This document shows positions 11,641 to 22,609 of a stretch of 64,000 nucleotides of DNA, piece after piece. The translations under genes were made by a program, and so were the position numbers. Under the pieces are notes generated by a model. That model had not been told where the DNA came from. It saw nothing but the letters and a program-made list of their open reading frames with translations, and ran no database searches. Every line of letters begins with the position of its first letter. Within the stretch, counting starts at the first letter, position 1. Location of the stretch: assembly GCA_025738555.1 (NCBI GenBank), contig JAOVFP010000007.1, forward strand, positions 4,960,001 through 5,024,000, written 5' to 3'. Origin of the DNA: Cyathus striatus (Eukaryota > Basidiomycota > Agaricomycetes > Agaricales > Nidulariaceae).

Positions 11641-11783
11641 TTGTTTGGGTGAGTGACACACTCTGTTTTGCATCCAGGGCCAGTAAACTGATCCATACCC
11701 CCCAACCCCTCCAGCTACTATCCCCGCAGCCAGCATGCTAGACCTTGTTGGATTGGTATGCATGTGCTTGAAAGTTGGGAGTC

Positions 11784-13597
11784 TTAGAGGAAGAGATTCT
11801 TTTCCTGACAGAATCGGCGATATTTCTTGGCCTGAGGAAGGGCATGGTCGTCACTACTACTGTTCATATGTTTTGTACCATGCAGAGGACTTTGAGACTC
11901 TGGTGTGGCAACCAGTGTCGAGACATCTGACAATGGGGACATACCAGGTAGCATAGCTTCAACATCGCCGGGAGGACTAGAGGTACCAATCTGAGTAGGT
12001 GGAACAGATGACTCATTGGAGCCAGAGTACAAGACAATGAAATTGTTAATTCCATCTACAAGTCTCTTCCCCTTGACGTTGCTATGAGTGCAACTTCTTG
12101 TAACACACATCTACAATAGAAGAAAGCACATTCGTAAGTCTATCCATTGAAAAGTGTATGAATGAAGACAATGCTTACCAGTCGAATGCAAGTATGTGAA
12201 ATACCTATATAAGAATGTGTCAACCAATTGTTTTTCACAATTCTGAGGTTCTGGAGGAGAGGCTTCAAGTAGGAACTCGCAGGATGCAAGGGTGGTGAGG
12301 AAGAGGGTGATGTGATGGCAGGCGAGGAAGTTAAATATGAATCAAGCTTTGTTTCCAAAACCGTTAGTGGGGATTGAGGTATGACAAGGGTAGAAGGCAA
12401 GGACAAGGATGTCAGTGTGGGACAGTCGACAAGTGTGAGCCCTTCATTCTCGCTCAATGACCTTGTTGTGTAACCCAGCAAATGATGGATATCGGACCAG
12501 CCGACATAACTCTTGACTGATCTGATGATTGGAGGAAGCACAGGAAGAATAGCAAAAACAGACTCTTGTTCCAACGATTCAAAATCTGGGAGATGTTCAC
12601 TTAAAAGAACAACAGGTTTGGACACTGCTGCAGAAGCGAATAAATTGAGAGGCATGGGAATCCAGAGAGCTTCGAGAGAATTTTGAGAATCCTGAGAAGG
12701 AAAAGCAGAAGCAGAGAAATCATGAACAACATAGGTGGTATTACAAGGACCATCATAGGAACTAGAATTATGAGAGCTAGAATCATAAGCAGCAAGATCA
12801 ATCACATTCAAAGAAGCAATGGGATTGTATAAAGCAACAGGTGTTTCGGAAGGAATGGGAGTGATCTCTTTGACCTTGGGATCTTGCAGCATCATAGTAG
12901 TCGGTTCAGCTTCGGAGCAAGCTAATGCCTCAGGGTTTAAATCATCTTCAAGACTTTTTGCTCCGTCAGCATTCTCGAGTGTGCTCACAACGCCTTTCTC
13001 TTCAATCCCGGGATCTTGCAGCATCACAGCAGCAGCCTGAGCTTCTGAAAGAGCTACCAACTCAAGTGCAATATCCACTTCTATACATTGACCCTCATCA
13101 GCATCCTTCAGTGTGTCCACAAACACCTCAAGCTCTAGCTCTATTTGATTGTCCTCTATGGTCTTAATGAAAGCGGTGGCTTCTCTGGCACTATCCATGG
13201 GCTGCATGTACAGGGAGCACAACTCGGCCAGAAGAGTGTCAGTATCCTTCAGTCCATTCACCTTGTCCTTGAAGGGATCTGAAGAAGTACATTTACTTTC
13301 AGAATGAATATCTGTTTTCCTGTCTTTCCTCAAACCTTGAACAAACAGAATGACTGAGGGCTGAGCATTCGCCAGTAGGGTTAGCACCAATATACTAGCT
13401 ACACAGGAGGACATGGAACTGTTGACAGGCCTGAAGAAGTCTGCCACAACAGGTTGGCGCTTCTTGACACGCTTAGTATCTGGTAAGGAAGAGTTATGAC
13501 AGGGGGGAGAGAGAGATTGAAGAAAGAACTGCATACACGGGGCGTAAGATGGAGTGGAAGAGCTGGGGTTTGAGGATTCTGCTGGAATATTGTCCAC
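11784..13597 (-). CDS. Unidentified spliced protein, copy A
   Basis: A 485-residue frame starts at 13597 (MDNIPAESSNPSS) and runs to 12140; an intron follows with a GTAAGC donor near 12175 and TAG acceptor near 12113. The next exon continues to about 11784 (FIVLYSGSNESSVPPTQIGTS). It is Ser/Pro- and acid-rich with repeated VMLQDPxxxEK blocks, and seems largely disordered. A basic segment TKRVKKRQPVVADFF near residue 42 could be a nuclear signal. I do not recognise the family. A second, shorter copy lies at 17003-17987 in the same orientation, at about 85-90% nucleotide match by eye. It is not clearly part of a transposon. Confidence 0.45.
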
Positions 13598-13669
13598 CAG
13601 AACTAAGTAAAAGAGATGCCAGAAATAAGAAAGAACGAGGGCTCAAAGCAGAGTGGCGACTTGGTAGAG

Positions 13670-13970
13670 GTGGCTTGCAGCAAATACTGGGACTTTGAAG
13701 TGCTGCAAGGATCCTACCAGAATACAAGATGACATTGCTAATGGATGATAAGAAGAGAACCAAGGAAGAAATAGAGTGTGGGCTGGTCAAGTAGGAAAAG
13801 AACAAGATATTTGGCTGACTTCAAGCAGACCTAGCAGTGAGCACTTTTGGGAACTTTGAAGTGCTGCAGAGATCCTACCAGATACAAGATGACATTGCTG
13901 ATAGACAAGAAAAAAAGACCCAGACAGGAGATGGGGTGTGTGCAAGTGAAGAAGGTTTGAGGTAAAGAAC
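13670..13970. repeat. Imperfect tandem duplication of about 160 bp
   Basis: A block starting TTTGAAGTGCTGCAAGGATC (near 13693) is repeated from about 13855 with scattered changes, both copies followed by GATGACATTGCT. It lies just upstream of copy A of the unknown gene. From 13970 to 14870 I see no gene. Confidence 0.7.
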
Positions 13971-14876
13971 AAGATACAGAATAGGTTGACCCAAGCCCGC
14001 CTCCTCTCCCAGAAAGATATTGCATTGGAGTTAGGATTGATATAAACTCCGCCAATAATGGTAAAGGATCACGCACACAGCCCAGTCTAACAAATTTCAG
14101 AGTCATGATACAATCCAAGAGCTGGTAAACCAGACATGGCCTACAAGCATGCTAGACAGTGTATGTAGCTCTGAGAGAGAAAGTAAGCATCCATATAAAC
14201 CATGGCATATACATAAATTTCTCACTCATACTACTCCGAGAACAGGGCATTACAGCATAAACTTTATGAAGTAGATATCATTGCAAATCTTGGCACATGC
14301 TGTTATTCATCCCACCAACCACATTGCTGGTACTGTAGGCTGTCCTGATGTGGCCATGAAGGGGTAGGGTGGGGTAAGCATGATTCATAGAACCACTAGT
14401 GCTTCAAGCTGAGCATTCGGATGCCACAGCACTCAATAGACATTGAGCAGGCAGTGTGGTGAATGGGGAGTCCAAAATCGAAGGTAGCATAGTGTTGCAT
14501 CATTACTCTACAATGGTGTACACTTGAAAAACGTACTGCCCAGCCAGTATGATTGACACCTGGGAAGGACAGTCTTCTGTTCAAAGCGTAACAATGGAGG
14601 CATTGCGCAGCTCAAACTTTGTCCCATTTCATGGCAGGACACATACAGGGAGCTATGGGGGACACTACAATGTCTAACCTATAGTATATCTAACTTGGAT
14701 CAACCTCAGTACTCAACGTAATCAGATTATAGGGAATGCACACACACAGACACACATAACCAGCATAGCCAGTATCTGTATTGCAACACAATCTCCGTAA
14801 TATCATGTCTTGTAGGATTTATAAAGTCCGTTTGATGTACACATATGTGAAGGCTTATATTTCGCTTTTTCAGTAC

Positions 14877-16152
14877 TTTACACTCCCCCCCCCTTCACCA
14901 TGAATTCACATGAATTTCACATGAACTTCATGTGATTTTAAATATTTTCTAAAAAGCATAGGTTCATGAACTTTCATGTATTTTAGGTGAAATTAAAGTG
15001 AAAATATAGTGAAATTCATTCAAAAATATGGAGAAAATGAATTTATTTATTGATCATGTGACTAATTTACATATTACAAAGCAACAATAATATTACATAA
15101 TATCCCCCAACTTCCTGCCCTTGCACTCGATGTCCCATCCCCTGCTTTCCCATGCCTCCCGCTCCTCCGCTCACTGTGCGCCTCATCCTGCTCGCTATCC
15201 CACCCCTCTGCTCAATGTGCACCTCATCCTACTCGCTATCCCCGCCCCTCTGCTCACTGCGCACCCCTTCCTACTCGCTATCCCCGCCCTTCCGCTCGCT
15301 GTGCACCCTATCCCGCTCGTTATCCTGCCCTTCCGCTCACTATCCTGCCCCCCACTCACTATTCCGCTCCCTGTGCTTGTTGTGTGCTCTAACGCGCTCG
15401 CTATCCCGCCCCTCCCGCCCCGCCATCCCGCTTTCCCGCGCTCTTGTTGTTACTGTATTGGTTCTTGATAGAGAAAGAGGAGGAGGGAAGGAGTGAAATA
15501 GGGGAGGAATGAGGGTAGAAGGATAAATGAGTGGAAGGGAGGAAGGAGAGAGGGGGGAGAGGGAGGGGGGAGAGGGAGGGGAGAAGGGAGTGAATAATAG
15601 TGATGTGGCAAGAAGCAAGAATCAACAATGGTGCGATGTGTTTTGGTCATGTGATATGTCAATCATGTGACAAAGTATTAGAAAGCGGAGGGTTGATGGG
15701 GGTATATAGTGTGGGAAATAACTTTTCTATGCAAGTTCTTATGGTGTAGTGGTTAATTGCTGAACTGTGGGAAAAACTATTAGTCATCACTCAGAGGCTG
15801 TTAGTTCAATTCTGACTGGAGTCATTATTTACTATGTACATTTATTATTATTATTATTAGTAAGCAACACCATGAAATACAATTGAAGCTCATTACTATT
15901 GTATAAGCTCCATGTGAATTTCTGGTGAAATTTATGTGAACTTCACCAAGTGACATGAAAATTCACCTGAATTCACATGAATTGGTGAAATTCATGTGAA
16001 ATTCAGGTGAAATTATTAGCAGTGTTCTCACTGAAATTCAGCAAAAATAATTTGAAAAAGTTCACCTAAATTTCACATGAACTTCACATAAACTTCACCA
16101 ATTCATGTGAATTTCATGTGAAATTCATGTGTAAGGGGGGGGGGAGCATAAA
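14877..16152. mobile_element. 1.28 kb TIR element with TTTACACTCCCCC ends
   Basis: The left end TTTACACTCCCCCCCCC and the reverse complement of the right end (TTTATGCTCCCCC) match, and both are followed by CACATGAATTTCACATGAA motifs. The subterminal zones at 14900-15010 and 15905-16135 are mutually inverted and themselves made of short ATTCACATGAATT palindromes. The core holds a C-rich stretch (15110-15450), a G/A-rich stretch (15470-15590) and a tRNA-like segment. No transposase. The end sequence and length match the element at 4367-5663. Confidence 0.65.
15733..15826 (+). tRNA. tRNA-like sequence, possibly a SINE head or degenerate tRNA
   Basis: TGGTGTAGTGGTTAATTGCTG resembles a Pol III A box and D arm, and AGTTCAATTCTGACT resembles a B box and T arm, with spacing suitable for a tRNA with an intron or long variable arm. 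The acceptor ends do not pair convincingly, so I would not assign an amino acid. Confidence 0.3.
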
Positions 16153-17002
16153 GAGCTCCATTGCTGGGAGCCTGGAGGCTTTTACTGTAAATCTCAAGAA
16201 TGAATGAATGAACACCTTGCGGACACCTGCAATTCAGAAGTCACAGTGTTCTGTTCATTGGATAACAGGGCTATGGCTACGGGTTCACAGTGGATAATCA
16301 GGTTTGGCGATGAAGACTATTGTATGTGTTCTTTTGGCAGACCAGAGCAGTGAGGAGTGCTAAAAGCATAACTATATAGGTATACTGTAAATTGATGAAT
16401 CTAAAGGTACCCAATCACTGGCATGTCTATTTCTGATGATATTTCAGTCCATCCATGACTTTCATGGCTTATGCAGCCACAGCCAGAGGAGACCTCGCTT
16501 GGTGCATGGAGGCAGCGGGTATCAGTATCATGTTGCTTGTCACTATCTGAGGCCCAGGCAAATCAACTGTGCGATGGCAGATGGACCATGGAGAGTCAGA
16601 AGTTTAAGCTTGTGAACACTTTTTGCTGGGATCTACAGAGGATGAACAATCAGGCCTTTGCATTTACGTTCTGCTCTCTTGGATGGACCTACTAGGCGAG
16701 AGAGTTTGGAAACGATGGTACTCTTAAGTATAGCATATACAAATCCATGTACTACCACATGATCTTACAACAAACAGTTCCCATTCTTTCAAATGAATCC
16801 AATAATTTGAATCACACAAGTCTATTAGATGCTAAATAGCAGGCAGCAATACTGTAAGATCGCATCAACAAATAACGAAACAATTCACACAAGATCCTAG
16901 CTGAAATGAAAAAAAAACCTAATGAACTACCCCCATAGAGTGTGAAAGTGAGAGGTAGAAATGAAGATATTGCTGTGAGAGGAGTGTCTCCAAGAATTAT
17001 GA

Positions 17003-18133
17003 TCAAAAAGAAATGAATGTGTTCTTGATGGTCCCAAAGAATGTCCATAGTGCTTGTCCCTGATCACGACTAGATGGATGCTCCGAGATCTGAACATCCA
17101 TGTTGACCAATTCACTGGGCATGGATCCTGGAATTGTAAGAACAAAATTCCCCTCTTCTACCACTGCCAGCTGAACAGCCTGAACCTTCAGCTTCTTCTC
17201 TGGAGGTAGTTCACCATTCACACAGTCTGCATCTCTATGACATTTGGAGACTCGCCAAGAGGTACTAGACTTTGGTGTGCATGTGCTTGAAAGTTGGGAA
17301 TCTTGGAGGAAGAGATTCTTTTCTTGACAGAATTGGTGACATTTCTTAGCCTGAGGAAGAGTGTAATCATTACTATTATTGTTTGTATGTTTCGTACCAT
17401 GTAGAGGACTTTGAGGCTTGGGTGTAGTAACCAGTGTCGAGACATCTGACAATGGGGACATCCCAGGCAGCATAGCTTCGATGTTGCCGAGAGGACTAGA
17501 GATATCAATCTGAGTAGGTGGAACAGATGACCTGTTGGAGCCAGAGTATGAGACAATGAAATTGTTCAACTTCTTGTAGTGTGCATCTACAATAGAAGAA
17601 AGCATGATCGTAAGTTTATCCATTGAAAAGTGTATGAATGAAGACAATGCTTACCAGTCAAACACGAGTATGTGAAACACCTATATAAGGATGTGACAAC
17701 CAATTGTTTTTCACAATTCTGAGGTCCTAGAGGAGAGGCTTCAAGTGGGAACTCGCAGGATGCAAGAGTGGTGAGAAAGAAGGTGATGTGATGGTGGATG
17801 ATGGAGTTAAAGATGAATCAAGCTTCATTTCCGAAACCACTGGCAGGGATTGAGGTATGACAAGGGTAGAAGGCAAGGACAAGGGTGTTGGTGCAGGACA
17901 GTCGACAAGTGTGAGCCCTTCATTCTTACTCAATGACCTCATTGTGTAACCCCACAAATGATGGATATTGTATGGAAAGCCAGACAACCATGCTCAACTA
18001 GATCGAAACAGTTGAACTCCAACCTTTGAAAAGATGGCAGTCGCTTAGATATGATCTTAAGCACATCTTGTTTGGCCAGAATTTCGGTTAATTGCTTAGT
18101 CCAAGCTTCTAGTCTTACTGTATTCAGATGCAA
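17003..18133 (-). pseudogene. Unidentified protein, copy B (truncated paralogue of copy A)
   Basis: Homology to copy A begins near 17955 (IHHLWGYTMRSLSKNEGLT) and runs through the same intron to 17390, then continues further than copy A, to SSTCTPKSSTSWRVSKCHRD and a C-terminal LPPEKKLKVQAVQLAVVEEG stretch. The sequence upstream of 17955 is unrelated to copy A, so the N-terminal two thirds are missing or replaced. Function unknown. Confidence 0.4.
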
Positions 18134-18990
18134 ATATAAGACTTGGTATTACAATAGAGTACTATAGCATGTGTTGTTACTAATTATTTTGTACATTCAC
18201 TTAAGTTCAATAGATACAATTGAGAAATAAGATGCTAAAAAAGTGTCTATGTAGTATATACCTAGCTTTGAGATGAAATCCTGCAATAATAAGTGTGTGT
18301 CATAGCCGTACTTTTCCTACCTTATTTCTGCACTTCTATTCCGCACTTTCCACACTCTCTGCACTCTCTGCACTTCTTAACTTGTAGATATCGTCCTTTC
18401 ATTTCTACCCTTCCGCTCTTCTGACTGAAAGTCGCCGAGCTTATGTCACCTTACTCATCCGGTTCTTATCCGCTCTCCATTATGCTTTCTCTATCTTACC
18501 CCAGGTATACTTGTCTCAGCATTCCTTTCAATCCTTAGTTCGTCCTTGGTACATATTGTATTCAAACCATACTCCACCTTCCACCACCATCTTATTATGT
18601 TTATCAAATAGTATACTATTACTCATTCGTTCACCGGTCATTGGTGAAGTCATATAGTATTTAAGTAACACAATTTGTACTACTACTACTCAGTTCGAAT
18701 ATTGACTAAGTTACTATCCTCCTTACTTGTCTTTGAGTTCTACTCAACTCTGGCTTGAATCGTTGCCTCCACAGTAACAACTCTGCACTCTGCACTCCAC
18801 ACTCCTGTTCCTCTCTTTCTCTGCACTCCTGTCTCTCCCTTCCACACTTCGAAATACCTGGACCATGAGAATGACAAGGGGTGCAGCATATAAGCTGAAG
18901 CTGACGGTCCTTCTGTCCTGCACTTCCCTACCTTACGCTCCCGACCTTACATAGAAATACCGGTCTTGACAGTATATTCGAACTCACACC

Positions 18991-20520
18991 TTGAGTTCTC
19001 ATCCTTACTCACATCTTTTGTCTATGGCTACTAGGACCGAAGGTCCCCGCACACGAAAACAAACTGCTTTAGAACTTGAGGCTGCTGAAGCACTGCCTCT
19101 GTCTATCAGTGCTATCGTAGCGCAACCTTCAGGTTCTACGTCTACTACTATCCATCGCCCATTGTTACCTGCACACAGCATCCATTTCCACCCTCACTCC
19201 ATTCCTCTTGCACCAGTGGAAATGGAACAAGCTGCTACCATACCTGGTCTCTCTCACACCACTCCCACATCTGAAACCCACTCTGCTTCCGCTTCCCAGC
19301 ATGGGGAACAACAGGCAAGCCAACCTGCTGTACCTCCTCCCACGATCCCAGTGGAGGAACATACTGATAACACCACACCTGCACCACAAGGTGTACCACA
19401 AGGCGCACCCGGAACAGCCCCAGGAGCTCCTGGAGGCTCAGGTGATCCTGACGGTTCAGATGATCCAGATGGCCATTCACATGGTGGTCATTGTTGCTCT
19501 CGTTGTCGCTCCTGCACTCATTCCCACACTCGTTCTCACTCTCACTCTCCATCCGATTTTAATCGCGAGACCTTGAACGCAATTCTGCATCTTGCAGAAT
19601 CTCTCGCAATTAGGACTCCGACCTCTCACATATTTCAGCATAAGGTCAAGGAGCCTGACACTTTCGACAGCGTGAGTGTTACCAAGCTGGAACCCTTCAT
19701 CCTACAGTGTCTCCTAGTTTTCCGCAATAACAAGACCATGTACCCCACTGACTATTCCAGAGTCAATTACACCATTTCCTATCTGTGGGGTACAGCCATG
19801 AATCTATTTGCACCGCACATTTCTAGCGGTACCAATGAGGACTGGATGTCCTCTTGGCCACGCTTCCTTGTAGTCCTCTGCACTCACTTTGGTCTTGCCG
19901 ACCCTACTAGTGACGCGGAATCATGCATTATGTTTATCCACATGGACGATAACCAGCGCATCGCTACTTACAAGGTAAAGTTTAACGAGTGTGCTTCTTT
20001 ACTGGACTGGGGTGAAACTGCCCTTGCAGCCCAGTACTATTGTGGGCTCTGCTCCTGCATCAAGGATGACCTCGCTCTCCTTGATTTGCCTCCTACCCTA
20101 GGGAATAGGAAGTTCCTGGCTCAGAAGGTCGATATGCACTATTGGAAGCACCAGGCAGAAAAGGGTTTTGAGTCGAAGTCTTCAGATAATGCAGCATCCA
20201 TGAGTACTACTAATAAGTCTCACTCTTCGACTCCCCCCAAACCATCGACCTCCACACCATCCTCAGGAAAACCTACCAGCACCCCACAAACGCCAGCTGT
20301 CGACCTGAGTAATAAACTTGGGAAAGATGGTAAGCTGACCCCTGAGGAATGCAAACGCTGCATGAACAGCAACCTCTGTCTCTTCTGTGGGAAACCTGGT
20401 CATCACGCTAAGGACTGCCATAAGGCATCCTCCTCAGCAGCTAAAGCTCGTGCTGTGACCATCCCCACACCTGCTGTCAAAGACTCTATTTCGAACTCTG
20501 AAGAGAGCTCGAAAAAATAG
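18991..20520 (+). CDS. Gag of the Ty3/gypsy element
   Basis: 509 residues. An internal ATG at 19024 (MATRTEGPRTRK) is an equally good start. The N-terminal third is Pro/Thr/Gly-rich with a His/Ser-rich run (HSHGGHCC...CTHSHTRSHSHS). The middle is the retrotransposon gag domain (FDSVSVTKLEPFILQCLLVF, then MNLFAPHISS...W and TYKVKFNECASLLDWGE). A CCHC knuckle lies near the C-terminus (CLFCGKPGHHAKDC, about 20376-20417). The frame is intact, unlike most of the window. The stop TAG directly follows six A, and protease lies in the -1 frame. Confidence 0.85.
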   Translation: MSSHPYSHLLSMATRTEGPRTRKQTALELEAAEALPLSISAIVAQPSGSTSTTIHRPLLPAHSIHFHPHSIPLAPVEMEQAATIPGLSHTTPTSETHSASASQHGEQQASQPAVPPPTIPVEEHTDNTTPAPQGVPQGAPGTAPGAPGGSGDPDGSDDPDGHSHGGHCCSRCRSCTHSHTRSHSHSPSDFNRETLNAILHLAESLAIRTPTSHIFQHKVKEPDTFDSVSVTKLEPFILQCLLVFRNNKTMYPTDYSRVNYTISYLWGTAMNLFAPHISSGTNEDWMSSWPRFLVVLCTHFGLADPTSDAESCIMFIHMDDNQRIATYKVKFNECASLLDWGETALAAQYYCGLCSCIKDDLALLDLPPTLGNRKFLAQKVDMHYWKHQAEKGFESKSSDNAASMSTTNKSHSSTPPKPSTSTPSSGKPTSTPQTPAVDLSNKLGKDGKLTPEECKRCMNSNLCLFCGKPGHHAKDCHKASSSAAKARAVTIPTPAVKDSISNSEESSKK

Positions 20521-20558
20521 AGTGCGGCCCTCAGGTTCCTGTACAGACTGAGGGCCGC
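20512..20558 (+). promoter_or_regulatory. Candidate -1 ribosomal frameshift signal between gag and pol
   Basis: Six A (20512-20517) sit immediately before the gag stop TAG. Six bases later begins a perfect 11-bp stem, GCGGCCCTCAG (20524-20534) with CTGAGGGCCGC (20548-20558), around a 13-nt loop. The pol frame is the -1 frame and is open from before the slip site (from 20517) into the protease. Site, spacing and stem fit a classical -1 frameshift signal, though the heptamer is GAAAAAA rather than the ideal AAAAAAA. Confidence 0.6.
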
Positions 20559-21135
20559 GTTGATCCCTCCTGTACACCCAGGGAGATCTGCCTCAATGCA
20601 TCCGCTCTTTACGACCCCCAAGCATTACATGTTTGTTTATTATCTACTTCTGCATCCGATTCCACACTTTCTTTTTCCTTTTCCACACTAGTAGATTCTG
20701 GTTCAACCCACTGCTTTGTAGACTTGTGTTTTACTCGGTTGCACAACCTTCCAACCACCCCATGCACCCCTATTCCTTTAAAGCTCTTTGACAGCTCCTC
20801 GAACTCTATACTTACTCAAGTTGCTACAATTCCTGTAACTTTTCCATCTGGTGAATGCATAACTATGGACTTTTATATCACTCCACTTGACTCATCATGC
20901 TCTGTGGTTTTAGGTTTCAACTGGCTCTCCCTATACAATCCGTTGATTGATTGGACTGAGAGATGTATCTTAGGATTCCAAACCACAGCATCACACCCGT
21001 TGTTTCCGTCTTCATCGACGACCTCTGAGGAAGCTTCTGCGCTTCCGACCTCTGTTTCACCAGATGCAAACCCACTTCCGCAACCTACAAATCTGCAAAT
21101 ATCCTTAATCAACACTGCCACATTCCTTCGTGCTA
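20517..21135 (+). pseudogene. Gypsy protease and start of pol
   Basis: Read in the -1 frame relative to gag. The aspartic protease motif LVDSGSTHCFVD is near 20690-20725, followed by VVLGFNWLSLYNPLIDW, the usual flap and C-terminal part. The frame continues to ISLINTATFLRASKLEGAQ near 21150, normally the linker just before reverse transcriptase. The following coding sequence is RNase H, so reverse transcriptase is missing. Confidence 0.7.
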
Positions 21136-21700
21136 GTAAGCTCGAAGGTGCTCAAACATTTAGGATACAACTGGGAGTTCTCTCCTGCTTGCCGCACAGC
21201 TTTCGATTTGCTCAAAACGGCTTTCACCACTGCGCCAATCCTCACCCATTGGATTCCTGATGCACAACTCATTGTTGAAACTGACGCCTCCAACTATGCA
21301 TTGGCAGCCATCCTCTCCATTATCACTGAAGATGGCGAAATCCACCCTATTGTGTTCCACTCCTGCACTTTTACCTCCCCCAAACTTAATTACGATACTC
21401 ATGATAAGGAACTTCTAGCTATCTTCGAGGCCTTCCGCATCTGGCGCCATTACCTCGAAGGTGCGGGCTCTCCAATCGACGTCATTACAGACCATAAAAA
21501 CCTGGAATATTTTTCCACAACAAAAATCCTCACCCATTGACAAGCCCGTTGGTCAGAGTACCTCTCTCAGTTTCACCTAATCATTCATTTCTGTCCTGGC
21601 AAGCTCAGTACAAAGCCGGACTCGTTAACTAGATGCTGGGACGTCTACCCTAAAGGGGGGGATAATGACTATGCAAAGGTTAATCCGCATAATTTCCGTC
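21136..21700 (+). pseudogene. Gypsy RNase H with reverse transcriptase deleted
   Basis: YNWEFSPACRTAFDLLKTAF (near 21170) is the sequence that normally follows the thumb of gypsy RT. Then come the RNase H motifs ETDASNYALAAIL, HDKELLAIFEAFRIWRHYLEG and ITDHKNLEYF. The RT domain of about 200-300 residues, with its YxDD box, is absent, so a deletion joins the linker to RNase H at about 21150-21170. A TGA at 21538-21540 stands where relatives read RRQARWSEYL; the preceding His is also an Arg-to-His CpG change. Confidence 0.75.
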
Positions 21701-22509
21701 CCATGTTCACTCATTTCCAGCTCCAAGCCTTGCTTCGAGCTACCGCACTCATTTTTCTGACCTTACATGCCAGCGTAATCATGGATGTTGAACAACTCCA
21801 CAATGACATCCTCACTGCGTTACCTTCCGACCCCATTGCACGCATTTACCTTGCTAACCCAGTTAACCGGTGGTCTGTTGATGACAAAGGTTTTCTGCGT
21901 CTAGACAACCGCATTTGGGTTCCTACCTCTTCCGACTTTCCCGACCTACGACTCCGCGTTCTTTCGTACAAACACGATCACATCATTTCTGGCCACTATG
22001 GCCAAAACAAAATGTTAAACTTGATCCGCCGCGAGTACACCTGGCCTGGTCTTCGTACCTTTGTAAAAGATTATTGTAAGTCTTGCACCACTTGTATGTG
22101 TAACAAACCACAATGACACCGGCCATATGGAACTCTAAAGCAATTGCCAATTCCTGAACAGCTGTGGAACTCGATCTCAATGGATTTCATTGGTACACTA
22201 CCGACCTCATCCGCTTATGAGAAAGAGTTCAATGCGGTACTTGTTGTTGTTGATCGTCTTACAAAGCAAGCAATATTCATTCCTACTACGAACAAGCTTA
22301 CCTCAGAAAAGCTCACCGAGCTTTTCGTCCTCCATGTTTTCTCTAAACATGGTATTCCATCTCATGTTACATCGGATCGAGGAAAGGAGTTCATCTCCCA
22401 CTTTTTCTGTTCTTTAGGTACCATTCTCAATATGAATCTTCATTTCACTTCTGGTTATCATCCAGAGGGCGACGGTCAAACTGAACGCACTAATCAGACA
22501 CTGGAACAG
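21700..22509 (+). pseudogene. Gypsy integrase, N-terminal half (split)
   Basis: The HHCC zinc-binding domain is visible (HDHIISGHYGQNK...CKSCTTCMC, 21970-22100). TGA at 22114-22116 interrupts NKPQ-HRPYG where Arg is expected. The catalytic core follows: SMDFIGTLP (first Asp, near 22178), TSDRGKEFIS (second Asp, near 22370) and GYHPEGDGQTERTNQTLEQ with the catalytic Glu near 22485. The giant element begins right after the target duplication GGAACAG at 22503-22509. Confidence 0.8.
22503..22509 (+). repeat. 7-bp target duplication, left copy (GGAACAG)
   Basis: Repeated at 62563-62569. Joining the integrase halves at one copy restores the frame through EQYIRIYCNYQQ. Confidence 0.85.
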
Positions 22510-22609
22510 GAGGGGTGTCAGCCAAATTTATCATTTAACAGCAGTGTTATATGATATGGGATATCATATAAGGTCTGAGTTTTATGAGTGAGGCATATAC
22601 TATATGTAT

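Larger units (their letters stand above)
2930..11700 (+). mobile_element. Degraded tyrosine-recombinase (DIRS-order) retrotransposon
   Basis: In order on the plus strand: a gag-like gene with zinc knuckles, a reverse transcriptase, an RNase H, and a tyrosine recombinase instead of a DDE integrase. That order is diagnostic for DIRS-type elements. Two other elements are inserted in it, at 4367-5663 and at 8039-11189. I could not locate its own terminal repeats, so both ends are approximate. Coding is damaged by at least three frameshifts, several TGA stops and many Arg losses at former CpG sites. It cannot be autonomous. Confidence 0.7.

Noticed and set aside
15110..15620. C-rich and G-rich open frames as proline/serine-rich proteins
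   Set aside because: Low-complexity strands in a TIR element, open in several frames with no domain.
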